A DNA stretch of 64,000 nucleotides from Vermamoeba vermiformis. Taxonomy: Eukaryota; Tubulinea; Echinamoebida. The stretch spans positions 248,001 to 312,000 of the forward strand of contig JBEWZL010000266.1 of the NCBI GenBank assembly GCA_045837725.1, written 5' to 3'. Below are positions 34,334-46,357 of the stretch, one piece after another. The translations under genes were made by a program, and so were the position numbers. Below the pieces are notes generated by a model. It saw nothing but the letters and a program-made list of their open reading frames with translations, did no database searches and was not told where the DNA came from. How positions within the stretch are numbered: position 1 is the stretch's first letter; every line of letters begins with the position of its first letter.

Positions 34334-36333
34334 CTATTCTAATAATACAAGTGCTGTTAATACCAAAAAGAAAGCACAGTGCGTAACTGAGGCCTCGCTA
34401 GTGACGGTGGATCCAGGAGCGTTATTGTTAGGTGAGCCGTTATTGCTGCTCGGCGAGTCTGATATTGTAGGAGGGTACTCAGGGTTTGCTACAGGCTTGA
34501 AGGCATAACAACCAATGTCGTAGTCGCCTGACCTGAAATTTCCATCGTTGTCGATCTGTGGCGCAAAAGTGGCATTACCCATGCCAATGAATGGTGACGT
34601 GGCATTGTCTTTCAAACGATAATTGAAATTTTCTGCGTCAACGAAGTAACTGGCCACTTCTTCAGCAGTCCATCTCTTGATCGCATTTGAATTGACGCTT
34701 TCAGCTCCGTCGAGATTAACCAACGAATTGGCTATATTGTTTTGAATAATATTACCATAGAATCCGCTATTCTAAAATACAACATGGTCTTAGCGGATTG
34801 ATCACAAAGAAGGAAGATCCGATCAGTACTTACTGTGGTGATCCAAGCAGGCGTGGCGCCAGTAGGATTATGCACGGTGTTGCTAATGATTCTGCAATTC
34901 GTCGAGTGGTACATTGCAATGCCGTGGTAGTCTTTTTCAATGAGCACGAGGTTGTTCTCGATGGTCACATTGTACAAGGGCACGTCAAAGGAAGCTGGCG
35001 AAAATATCTGTTAGAATAGGACGATAATTGCTATATTCCTAGTACTGTATTACGTACAAATTCCTTGAAAACTGGCAGCAAAAGGACGATTCTGGTCAAC
35101 GCCCGAAAAGAATCTGTTGTTGCGCACTGTTACGTTCTGCAAACTGAATTTGTTGCCGTTGGTGAACATTTGCAAGCCATCACGATGATCAGCACCGCCA
35201 TCGACATTCATGCTGTTTTGCACAAGATTGAACTCGATCAACGTGTTGTTGTGCAGGACTCTGAAGCCATCGCCGATGAAGTAGTTGATGACATTGCGCT
35301 GAACAAGAGTGTTCTCGCTCATCACTACAAAGCCTCTCCTATTAAACAAGGTGTTACTCACGAGCTCATTGTCTATATAGAGACTTACTTGTTGTGATAG
35401 AGATAATTGTCTCGGAGGATCAAACTTTTCGTGTCGCGGGTGAACACCGCCGTAGCACTCGCGTTGAAAAGAGCTTCCTGAGGCTTATTTCTATAGTACT
35501 CGAGGTCTGTGTACGAATAGACTGTATTCTTCTCGAAGATATTGTCATAAGAAGGTCCTAATGACGTCACAATTAACACTGGATCTACACCTTAAGACGA
35601 AAAGACGTACCTTGGAAACCGCTTCCTTGCTTACAATACTGAGTCCTGGATTGGGATCGGGTGACGTAAAGTTAAGACACTTGATGACCCAATTAGCAGA
35701 GCTTGCCAAGCTAAACTCATGAACGACAGGTGCGTGTCCTAGATCTCCGGTGATAGTGATTGGAATTTCGTTGTAAAAGTTCTGGATGTTAATCATGCTG
35801 TGCACTCCGTTGCGCAGAGCAATGACATCACCGCCAACAATAATTCCGTTCGGGTTTTTATCGGCGAACGATGTCGGTGGAAACACCCCGTTGTAATTGG
35901 ACAAGGTGCGCGACTTTACTTGCGAGAGCGCAGTATCAAATGACTTCCAGGGACTTAAAATTATGACGTTAATTGTGGTATCAATAAGAGGTGCCCATTG
36001 GGGACGTTCAACAGTGGATAATGAGAATCAAAATGTGACTGATTCAATTAACTGATTCGCCGTTAACCTGAAAAATTTAAGGCTCCATATAATGACTTAC
36101 TTGCTAGCAGAACCATCTCCAGTGTCACTTCCAGCAGGATCCACGTAGAAGATATTGCAGTTGGATCTGCCACAATACTGCGATACGGGAGCTACAAAAC
36201 GAACCCTTAAGTACTCTTCACTATACGAAAGGTATCAAAGTTACGTACCATTGCATTGCGGATAAAAAGAAGACAGCGCAACAGTTGCGACTGAAGCCAA
36301 GAGTACTGCGAGTACGAAGACTTGACCAGTCAT
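34334..36333 (-). CDS. Secreted right-handed beta-helix protein with GPI-type tail, 521 aa
   Basis: Seven exons: 36333-36249, 36191-36101, 35953-35640, 35584-35389, 35338-35058, 34994-34834, 34771-34334. Signal peptide MTGQVFVLAVLLASVATVAL; then NIFYVDPAGSDTGDGSASNP, the usual entry of pectate-lyase-like parallel beta-helix proteins; then Asn-rich rungs such as VLHNNTLIEFNLVQNSMN, DGLQMFTNGNKF, LQNVTVRNNRFFSG and RIISNTVHNPTGATP. The C-terminal 45 residues are a Ser/Asn/Pro linker followed by a hydrophobic end (CAFFLVLTALVLLE), as for GPI attachment. Likely extracellular polysaccharide binding or cleavage; catalytic residues not identified. The last pre-terminal acceptors at 34994 and 35338 were chosen because upstream AGs break frame. 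Confidence 0.8.
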
Positions 36334-36780
36334 GTTGTGGTAGCTTGAAGCGAGAGCTAAATAAATGCAACGAAACATTTGTTGACCATTGACACGATAA
36401 AGCGTATCTCCCAAACCAAATTTAGCCATCGGAGGTGGACACTGGTGTCCCGCAGATTTTTGTCCGAATCACTGTTTGCGTCCAGTTATATTCGCACTAC
36501 TAGGGCTATTGTTATATCATGATTAGCAACTCATGTTCTCTCGAGTTACTCGCGAGACTGCAGGGGCATCTAACAAAATACAAGTACTCTGATGCATGAT
36601 TGACGAAATGAACAGATTCTGGCGTATCACCTAATATTATATTAGTTCGATACCATTAATGAAAGGATAAGGAATGTTCGGAAATTTATTTTGTGAGGCA
36701 GAAAACTCCGTCCCGGATCCAATTTCAATTCGAACTTCTCCGTGGCACAAGACACCACAACTCAATAACTCAGCATTAAA
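36334..36780. other. Spacer of 447 nt, divergent promoters, nothing else recognised
   Basis: Lies between the start of the leftward beta-helix gene and the rightward small gene at 36781, so it should carry both promoters. No coding pair, repeat or RNA gene was evident. Confidence 0.4.
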
Positions 36781-37088
36781 ATGTCGCACGCACATGCTTT
36801 TATTCAAGTCATCGAGCACTTGATCTCCCCAGCCTCTTCCAACGCACTAACTTTTCTGACATTTAAAATAAATCATATTCACAAGATGCGGGCATTATCT
36901 AATGCAAAAGTAAGTTGGTTGATTAATATTGCTAATATTAATGCATCCAATTTAAGGCAATAATCAAGCGACTTCAGCCAAAAACTGTCAGCGAATTTAC
37001 TCCGAAGCAGAGATCCATATCTGAGCCTGTTAAAGAAGCGTCCACTGCTCTGAAAGTACCTACAAACGCCACTAAAGACTTTGTATAA
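36781..37088 (+). CDS. Small basic protein of unknown function, 86 aa
   Basis: Two exons, 36781-36909 and 36957-37088, with a 47-nt phase 0 intron. Product MSHAHAFIQVIEHLISPASS... then KMRALSNAK/AIIKRLQPKTV, SEFTPKQRSISEPVKEAST and NATKDFV. Hydrophilic and basic overall with no membrane helix. Not recognised. The model rests on frame closure and good splice sites; the TAA at 37086 is followed by AATAAA near 37110. Confidence 0.45.
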
Positions 37089-37248
37089 TTCCGTAATTGT
37101 TTATCTGAATAAACCGTTGCCGATGGAATTTCATCGGAGTTAAAATATCGAAAGAGAATTCACTCCTATAAATTCGGGCGGCTAATTAGTGAAAAGGACT
37201 TGGAACGGCGGTTAATTCATTTTCAGATTGTCATCAAAAGACAGCACA

Positions 37249-38367
37249 ATGTTAGCTCGCAAAATTTTATCATCTGTCAGAGCTCTTGGATCCGTGGCAA
37301 GATCGCAGCGACATTTCGGCCCAGTACTGAGCCTACGTGTGGCAAAACCAGTGTGGCAACGAAAAAATAGTATATTTAACTCCCCTTTAAATAATCCTCA
37401 CCGCCACCTCTTGCACACGTCACGACCTGTTAGGATCGCATCAGCCCTCACAAATCTGGATCCCGGAGCAGTGCACGTAGCTCATTCTTTCTTAGAACAA
37501 GCTATTCACGTCCATTGGATTCAAAGATTTATCGGAGTAATTCATTCGTGGGGTTTGCCGTGGTACCAAGCCATCGCAGCGACTACAGTATTGTTTCGAA
37601 CAATTTTCCTGCCTCTCAACATAGATCTGCTTCGTAACTCATCAAGATTGAATTCAATACGAGAAGAACTCACTAAGAAAGAAGATGCTTTAGCGAAAGC
37701 AACCTCTGACGAAGAGAAACTCAAAATTGCAACGGAAGTTCAAGATCTATTCAAAGAACGAAAATGCAGCCCGTATAAGAACATCATTACGCCATTTGTA
37801 ATGATACCCGTCTTTGTATCAATATTCTTTGCTGTTGAAGGCTTGTCCTACTTGCATCCAGAAATGACAACCGGAGGAACTCTTTGGTTTACAGATCTGA
37901 GCAAACCAGATCCGTCTTACTTCTTGCCTATTGTCTCTGCAGTAACTTGGCTTGCGACAATTGAGGTAAGAAGCATTATTTTTCAATTAATTAATGTGGA
38001 TCCCAATATTTCCCGATCAAGTATTCTAATAATCCTCTTACCTTAGCTCGGCGGCGATATTCCTCGAACAGAACGCATGAAATGGTTTCGTAATGCATTG
38101 GCGTACGTTTCTCTTGCACTGATACCGGTTACTTTTCCGATCCCTGCGGTAAGTTCAGTGGCGCTATAAATCGATATTATATGTCACTAATCATACGTAT
38201 AGGGTATATTTGTCTACTGGATCTCTTCGAACCTATTCAGCCTGGCTCAGATCTTAACCATGCGAAATACTAAGTTGCGACGCAGACTAGGTTTTCCTCT
38301 TCAACAAGTAGAGGAAAAACAAAAACAAAATGTACAGTCTAACGACAAGCTTGGGTTAACTGTATGA
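37249..38367 (+). CDS. OXA1/YidC/COX18-family membrane insertase, 327 aa
   Basis: Three exons: 37249-37965, 38047-38148, 38203-38367. The first ~70 residues are basic and lack acids, a mitochondrial presequence. Then come the family segments: AIHVHWIQRFIGVIHSWGLP, WYQAIAATTVLFRTIFLPL (TM1-2), a cytosolic-type helical hairpin (LNSIREELTKKEDAL... KIATEVQDLFKE), KNIITPFVMIPVFVSIFFAV, FLPIVSAVTWLATIE, YVSLALIPVTFPIPA and IFVYWISSNLFSLAQ. A basic tail (RNTKLRRRLGF) ends the chain. Role: insertion of proteins into the inner mitochondrial membrane. The COX18 versus OXA1 assignment is open; the short C-tail favours COX18. Confidence 0.88.
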
Positions 38368-38826
38368 AATAAAAGAATCAGAACTGAATTTAATTTTTCG
38401 CGCCTTCGATCGCTTCTCGCAAATTATTTGAGCATTATTATTCTTTGCATTAAAATCATCTCGTGCAAATAACTTGCCTTAATGAGAATGATTTCCCTTC
38501 TCTTTGAATTTTTTTGGCATCTCATCTCATTTTTGGTTTGACTTGTGGTTGGGTGCAAAACTAAATTAATTTGGATAGGAAACATCGGCATGGTGCTGGT
38601 GTTATATATATATAATGGATTTTGTTATTGAAGATAAAAAACGCTCTCGTTGCTTTTTCAAAGCGAAAGCGAGAAAGATAATTTTTTGCAACACAAACAG
38701 CATTGTTATTCTTGCTCAATATTGGATAACACATCAACCTGGGCCCAACTGAAGGTTATTAACTTTGTATTTTATTTATCTTGTTAGAGATCACTCGAAT
38801 CAGCAAAACTTTACCAGTAACTGACG
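38368..38826. other. Spacer of 459 nt, nothing recognised
   Basis: AT-rich region with the 3' end of the insertase gene (AATAAAAG near 38368) and the promoter of BRR2. A TATATATATAATGG tract lies near 38605. No further exon or repeat was found. Confidence 0.4.
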
Positions 38827-41800
38827 ATGAGTAATCAAAAATGGGTTGGCTACGACTATAAGTCGGTATGTATAGTTTGTAATTTTAGCGGCCATCTAAG
38901 CTGTTTCATATTTTAGTGCGCGCATCTAAAAATTTATTTATTTTTTTGTAATTATCTGATAATGCCATAAATTGTATTTTAGTATTATTTCCGTGCAGAG
39001 ATAATTTTGGCGTAATTGTACATATTTTTGGAACCACTCTGGTGGATTATGTAATCTGCGGTAAGCGGATGACCACGAGCAGTTCCATTATTTGTGGCCA
39101 AATTTATCTTAATCGCATAAACCAATTAAAAATACACGAATTTTTGCAACGCAAAGTATTTTCAGATGCGCTGCCAAAGCAATTACTTTTCAACTCTCGC
39201 AAAGTCACGTAGTAATAATATTTTCTTTTTGCAGAACTCCAACCTTGTGCTCAATCAAGACAGATCGCTGCGCAACACTGGTGGTGGTCCTACTGGCGAG
39301 CCTGAGAGTTTGGCAGGACGATTGACTGGCAAATTCGGAGATCGCACTCAAACCACCAGCGCTCCCAAAGAGCTGAAAGAAAAAGTCAAAAAGCGCAAGC
39401 AAGCCGATCGAGAAGACGACGATGACTTGCAACACGTTGTTAAAAAGAGCAAGAAAGAACACATTGATGTTTTGAACTCCGATCTTCTCGAAGGCATCAC
39501 TTACAGACCCAAGACTAAGGAAACAAAGGCCGCTTATGAAGTGTTGCTCAACTTCATCGTGCAATCGTTGAGCGATCAACCTGAGAACGTCATCATGAGC
39601 GCTGCTGATGAAGTTTTGGCCGTGTTGAAGGACGAGACTATCCCGCCCGCTGACAGACAAGGCCGTGTCGAAGAGATTCTCGGCTCTTTGTCCACTGAAC
39701 GTTACTCCGACTTGATCAAGCTGGGCAACGCCATCAAGGATTACAACGACGAAGACATGCTTACTGGTGCCGCTGGTGACGTTGGTATTTCAGTCGTGTT
39801 CGGTGAAGGTGAAGACGACCAAGACTACGTTGAAGAGGTCCCTGAAGCAGACGAGGACGAGGAAGACGAACCAGAGAACCGTGACGTCGAAATGAAGGAA
39901 GACGAAGAAGAGAGCGACAATGACAGACTCAAACAACGCTCCACTGGCGAGTCATCCGCTGAAAAGTTTGAACTCGACCCGAAACAAGTTGACGCGTACT
40001 GGTTGCAAAGAGAATTGAACAAGTTTTACACAGACTCCATGCAAACACAAAAGCTTGCCGTGGATGTTCTCAACGCCTTGCAGAAACAAGACGTGCGCGA
40101 GTGCGAAAACGAATTGGTTGATTTGCTCGAAGTTGAGCGCTTCGACTTCATTCGCTTGTTGGTGCGCAACAGATGGGTCGTTGTGTACTGCACACGCTTA
40201 GGTCAAGCTCAGAACCCTGAAGAACGTCGCAAGATTGAAGACGAAATGTCTCAAGACCCCAAGTTGGCTGCTATTTTGGACGCTTTGCAAATCAAGAAGG
40301 GCGACAAGAGCACCAGCTTCCAACGCTCAGTTCAGAAAGACACTGCAGAATACTCGAAACAAACAGACAACAACCGCAAGGCTGCAGGCTCAACTTCAGC
40401 AGAGCTCTTCTCTCCCGAACACAGACCTCCTAAGATGCTCGATTTGGACTCTCTTGCATTCCAACAAGGCAGCCACGTCATGAGCAACAAGAAGGTCAAA
40501 TTGCCCCCCAACTCTTTCCGTACGGCTAAGAAGGGGTACGAAGAAGTTCACATTCCCGCAATGAAGGCCCCTGCTTTCGCCGAGGACGAACAGTTGGTCA
40601 AGATCTCTTCCATGCCCGAATGGAGTCACGCTGCCTTCGAAGGCATGACTTCACTGAACCGTATTCAAAGTCGCGTGTACAAAGGCGTTTTTGAAGGTCA
40701 CGACAACGTCTTACTTTGCGCTCCTACTGGTGCTGGTAAGACTAACGTGGCTATGTTAGCCATGATGCACGAGATCGGCATGAATATGGACAAGAAGACT
40801 CATCAAGTGGATTTGGACGCGTTCAAGATTGTTTACATTGCTCCCATGAAGTCTCTCGTACAAGAAATGGTTCACAACTTTGGCTCTCGATTGAAGCCCT
40901 ACGGCATCACTGTCCGCGAGTTGACTGGAGATCAAAACTTGACCAAGCAACAAATCAGCGAGACTCAAGTCATCGTGACCACACCCGAGAAGTGGGATAT
41001 CATCACCCGTAAATCTGGCGACAGAACCTACACTCAACTCGTCCGTTTGGTCATTATCGACGAAATTCACTTGCTTCACGACGACAGAGGCCCAGTGCTC
41101 GAAGCTATTGTTGCCAGAACTATCAGACAAATCGAATCCACTCAAGAAATGGTTCGTATTGTCGGTTTGAGCGCTACTTTGCCGAACTATCAAGACGTTG
41201 CTGCATTCTTGCGTGTCAAGCCAGAGCACTTGTACGCCTTCAACAACAGCTACAGACCCATTCCTTTGCAACAAGCTTTCATCGGTATTACCGTCAAGGC
41301 TCCCTTGAAGCGATACCAATTGATGAACGAAATCACCTACGAAAAGGTACTAGAACACAGGTTTATTAAGGTCCGCGAAACATTTTCTAACGGCTCTACA
41401 AAGGTTGTTGAACAAGCAGGTGTTAGTCAGATTCTCGTGTTCGTGCACTCGCGAAAAGAGACTGCTAAGACCGCTAGAGCCCTCCGTGATATGGCCATGG
41501 CCAATGATCAACTCAGCAAGTTCTTGCCTGAAGACATTGGTTTCCGTGAAATCTTGCTCTCCGAATCAAAGGAAGCAAAGGATCCTGATTTGCAAGACCT
41601 CTTGCCTCACGGATTTGCCATCCATCACGCCGGTATGAAGCGCGAAGACAGAACACTCGTCGAAGATTTGTTCCGAGACAGATGTATTCAAGTCCTCGTG
41701 TCTACCGCCACACTCGCTTGGGGTGTCAACTTGCCTGCACGTACTGTCATCATCAAAGGCACTCAAATCTACAACGCCGAGAAAGGTCGTTGGACCGAGC

Positions 41801-44800
41801 TCAGTCCTATGGATATTCTTCAAATGCTTGGTCGTGCCGGTCGTCCTCAATACGACAAACAAGGTGAAGGTCTTGTCATTACAACGCAAGTTGAATTGCA
41901 GTACTACCTGTCTCTGCTCAATCAACAGTTGCCCATTGAAAGTCAGTTCATCTCTCGTCTCACCGACATGTTGAACGCAGAAATTGTGCTCGGTACTGTT
42001 CAGAATGTGCAAGACGCCGTCAACTGGCTTGGCTACACTTATCTTTACGTGTGCATGTTGCGAAACCCTGGCTTCTACGGTGTCACGCAAGAGCAGTTTG
42101 AAGCTGATCGTTTGCTCGAACAACGACGCTACGATTTGATTCACACTGCTGCCACTTTCTTGGCTAAGAACAACTTGATCAAGTATGACCGCAAGTCTGG
42201 TGCCTTCCAAACCACTGATTTGGGTCGTGTCGCCAGTCACTACTACATCACCTACAAGTCGATGAATACTTACAACGAGTACTTGCGACCCACTACTAGC
42301 GACATTGAATTGTTGAAGATCTTCTCTTTGTCTGGCGAATTCCAGTTTGTTGCCGTTAGACCCGCCGAACGATTGGAACTCGAAAAGTTGCTCGAGCGTG
42401 TTCCCATCCCCGTGAAGGAGAACATTGAAGAGCCTACTGCCAAGATCAACGTGCTTCTTCAAGCGTACATCTCCAACTTGAAGTTGGAAGGCTTTTCCTT
42501 GGCCTCTGACATGGTTTACGTCACTCAAAGTGCTGCACGTATTATGCGTTGCATGTTCGAGATTGCTCTGAAGAGAGGCTGGGCTCAAGTTGCCGAGCGC
42601 TGCTTGAGCTTCTGCAAGATGATTGACCGCAGAATGTGGAGCACTCAATCTCCTCTCAGACAGTTCTTGAAATTCAAGAAGATCCCCGAGGAAGTTGTCA
42701 AGAAATTGGAGAAGAAGGACTTCAACTTGGACAGACTCTACGAATTGAACTCGCAACAGATCGGAGAACTGATCCGCTACCCTGCTCTCGGCAAGACAAT
42801 CTACGCTCACGTGCATCAATTCCCGCGCTTGCAATTGGAAGCTCAAGTCCAACCTATCACAAGAACTCTCCTGCGCGTTGAGTTGGAGATCACTCCTGAC
42901 TTCGAGTACGTCGAGGATTATCACCAAAACAACCTCCCGTTCTGGATCATCGTTGAAGATATTGACGGCGAGAACATCTTGCACCACGAAATGTTCGTCT
43001 TGAAGCAACAGTACGCTGATCAACAACACTACGTGTCCTTCACTGTTCCCATCAGCGACAGCCCTCTGCCTCCTCAATACTTCATCAAGGCCATTTCTGA
43101 CCGTTGGATTGGCGCTGAGACTGTGCTCCCCATCTCTTTCAGAAAGTTGATCTTGCCCGAGAAGTATCCTCCTCACACCGAACTTCTCGATTTGCAACCC
43201 TTGCCCGTTGCAGCTCTCAAGGAACCTTCATTCGAAGCTTTGTACAACGACAAGTTCAAGTTCTTCAACCCGATCCAGACTCAAGTCTTCTCAGCCCTCT
43301 ACAACGGTGACTTGAACACTTTGGTCTGCGCACCTACTAGCAGCGGCAAGACTATCTGCGCTGAGTTCGCCATTCTTCGTGAGCTTAGCAAGCCCGAGCC
43401 TGGCAAGATTGTCTATGTGGCACCTTCTAAGGAACTTGTCCAAGACATCTACGGCGAGTGGAGCAGCAAGTTCGCCAAGCTTGAGAAGGCTGTAACAGTC
43501 TTAACCGGCGATAGCGTTGTTGATCTTAAGCTGTTGGATCGTGGTGACATCATTCTCAGCACACCAGAGAACTGGGATCAAATGTCCCGCAGATGGAAGC
43601 AACGCAAGCAAGTGCAAAACGTTAAACTCTTCATTATTGATGAGTTGCACTTGATTGGCTCCGTTCAATCCGGTCCCACCATGGAAGTCATTGTCTCTCG
43701 TATGCGCTACATTTCACAACAGTTGAAGATGAACGCTCAAGGACAACAACCCGAGAAGGGCAAGAAGAACGAGCACCCCATCAGAGTCGTTGGTTTAGCC
43801 TCATCTTTGGCTAACGCCACTGATTTGGGCGAGTGGATTGGTGCTACTCCTCAAAGCTTGTTCAACTTCCACCCGAACGTCAGACCCATTCCTTTGGAGA
43901 TCCACATCCAAGGCTTCGACAACCCGAACTACACTGCTCGCATGTTGTCGATGACCAGACCTGTGTTGTACTCAGTTTCAACTCACGCCGCTGACAAACC
44001 CACGATCATCTTCGTGCCCACGCGCAAGCTCAGCAGAGATGTCACTTTCGACTTGGTTAATCACTGCAACTCTGAGGATAACCCCAAGAAGTACCTCCAC
44101 TGCAGCGAAGAAGACTTGAAACCTTTCTTGAAGGTCATCAACAGCCGCGCCTTGCGTGAGGCTTTGAGCTTTGGTATTGCTTTCTTGAACGAGTCCTTAA
44201 CCGCTCAAGAACGTGATGTCATCGCTAAGCTCTTTAAATCCGGTGCTATTCAAGTCGTCGTTGTTACTCACAGCATGACTTGGCACATCAACACTTGGAG
44301 CGCCTACTTGGTCATCATTATGGGCACCCAGTTCTACGAAGGCAAAGAACATCGTTACGCTGACTACCCGATCTCGGATGTCTTGCAAATGATTGGTCGT
44401 ACCGGCCGTGCTAACGTCGATGAAGGAGGCAAGTGCATGTTGTTCTGCCACACTCCCAAGAAGGAGTTCTACAAGAAGTTCATCTACGAGCCTTTGCCCA
44501 TCGAGTCTCAACTCCACTTGTTCTTGCACGATCACTTCAACGCTGAAATCGTCACCAAGACCATTGAGAACAAGCAAGACGCAGTTGACTACATCACTTG
44601 GACGTTCTTCTACAGACGACTTACTCAGAACCCGAACTACTACAAGTTGACCGGTATCACTCGTCGTCACTTGTCTGACTACTTGTCCGAGCTCGTCGAA
44701 GATACTTTGAAGGATCTCGAACAATCCAAGTGCATTGCCGTTGAAGAGAACGACGTTGTTGCCCCGCTGAACCTTGGCATGATTGCCGCGTACTACTACG

Positions 44801-45759
44801 TGCAATACACCTCCATCGAGCTGTTCAACTTCAGTATCACTGCCAAGACCAAGATGAAGGGTTTGATCGAAATTTTGGCCAACGCCACCGAGTTCGAGCG
44901 CTTGCCCATCCGACACAAGGAGCCTAAAGAGCTTCAGAAGATGGCCAACCACTTGCCCGTCAAGATCAACAAGCCTGACTATCACACTGCGGCTACCAAG
45001 GCCAACGTCTTGTTGCAGTCCTACTTCTCACGCAAGCAGCTTTCCACGGATCTCGAGCAAGACGAGCACACCGTTGTCATCGAGGCCCCGCGCTTGTTGC
45101 AAGCCATGGTCGATGTCATCTCTTCTAACGGCTCGCTGACCCCTGCTTTGGCCGCTATGGAGTTGTCTCAAATGATCACTCAAGCTGTTTGGGACAGCGA
45201 TTCAGTCTTCAAACAACTGCCGCACTTCAACGACGAGATGATTGACCGATTGAAGAAGGAGGCTCCCGAAGTGGAGACAATCTTCGACTTTGTTGATATG
45301 GACGATGCTATGCGCAAGAAGGTCTTGTCCTCGCTTAGCACCAAGCAGACTCAAGATGTGGCTCGTGTTTGCAACCGTTACCCGAACATCGACATGGCTC
45401 ATCAACTCATGGACGAAGATAACATCCAATCGGGTGCTAGCGTCGCTGTTGCCATTCAACTCGAGCGTGACATCGAAGAAGGCAAGGAAGTGTCGCCAGT
45501 ACCTTCTCTGTACTATCCCAAAGAGAAGCAAGAAGGCTGGTGGGTACTCATCGGAGATCCCAAGAGCAACCAACTCTTGGCTATCAAGAAAGTCACTTTG
45601 CAGCGCGTAAGCAAGGTCAAGCTCGAATTCACTGCTCCTGAGCCTGGCGACTACAACTACACCGTGTACTTGATGTCCGACTCGTGGATCGGCTGCGATC
45701 AAGAGTACGAATTGAAGGTTAACGTCAAGCCTGCCGACGAAGACTCAATGCGAGATTAA
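38827..45759 (+). CDS. BRR2: BRR2/SNRNP200 U5 snRNP helicase, 2187 aa
   Basis: Two exons: 38827-38865 (13 codons) and 39235-45759, one 6.5-kb exon. The join YDYKS/NSNLVLNQDRSLR reproduces the human N terminus (YEYKANSNLVLQADRSL). A PLUG/PWI-type acidic N-terminal region precedes two full Ski2-like helicase cassettes. Cassette 1 has APTGAGKTNVAML (about residue 510), IIDEIHLLHDDRG (about 622), GLSATLPNY and QMLGRAGRPQYD, then a Sec63 module. Cassette 2 is degenerate, as in all Brr2: APTSSGKTICAEF, IIDELHLIGS, GLASSLANA and MIGRTGRANVDEG, then a second Sec63 module. It unwinds U4/U6 to activate the spliceosome, which fits the intron load of this genome. The 369-nt first intron is one of the longest in the window. 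Confidence 0.98.
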
Positions 45760-45968
45760 GCAATTTGACAGAACCGTGAGAGACTCAATGGCATGTTACT
45801 TTTGTAATTTAAAATTGGACACGCGACATCCGTTGAGATCTTGACACTGTAATTACCAATCGTTTTGAAAGAACAAATATTATTTTAATAAAGCGAACTA
45901 CTCACACAACTCCGCTCGTGGCTTGGCGCGTGCAAAATGAGTTCACTTCATGAACACGGATCGATTTA

Positions 45969-46201
45969 ATGAAATTCTCCGATCCACGTCCTAACGAGGA
46001 CATTAAGGTAAAGACACTCATGGGAATTTTTGTTGTATTTTTCTCGAATTTAAGGAAGTGGATCCACATCCTCCAGCGCTTGAGAAGTTGCTAGTACGTC
46101 ATCTCTGACGTGGCGTCGGAAGGTGTGGTATAACTTAGCCAGCTCCTGTGTTCGTGAATAGCGTTAACTCCGAGCACGATCCAGCCCCACTTGCCACGTA
46201 A
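45969..46201 (+). CDS. Candidate 46-residue microprotein with two introns
   Basis: Three mini-exons, 45969-46007 (13 codons), 46055-46093 (13 codons) and 46139-46201 (20 codons plus TAA), separated by GT-AG introns of 47 and 45 nt in phase 0. The joined product reads MKFSDPRPNEDIK, EVDPHPPALEKLL, PAPVFVNSVNSEHDPAPLAT. It is acidic, proline-rich and without a signal or membrane helix. All three exons are GC-richer than flanking spacer, intron sizes match the genome norm and frame is kept at both junctions, which is unlikely by chance. No family recognised. It sits between BRR2 and mtHSP70 on the same strand. Confidence 0.5.
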
Positions 46202-46357
46202 TCGAACGAGAGCAGTCACGTGCCCAGCCCCGCATTAAATGTTAGGCCGCTGAAAAAATGTCCGTTGCTTCGGTGAGTTCAGTCAAGAACAAAAAAAACC
46301 AAAAACTGACCCGAGCCATTGTTTTACTTATCCTCAACCAAGTTACACAGTTCAAAG

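Noticed and set aside
41566-43197. 543-codon open frame antisense to BRR2
   Set aside because: Shadow of the strongly codon-biased BRR2 exon; composition (Leu/Val/Gln/Asp) mirrors antisense codons and it has no recognisable domain.
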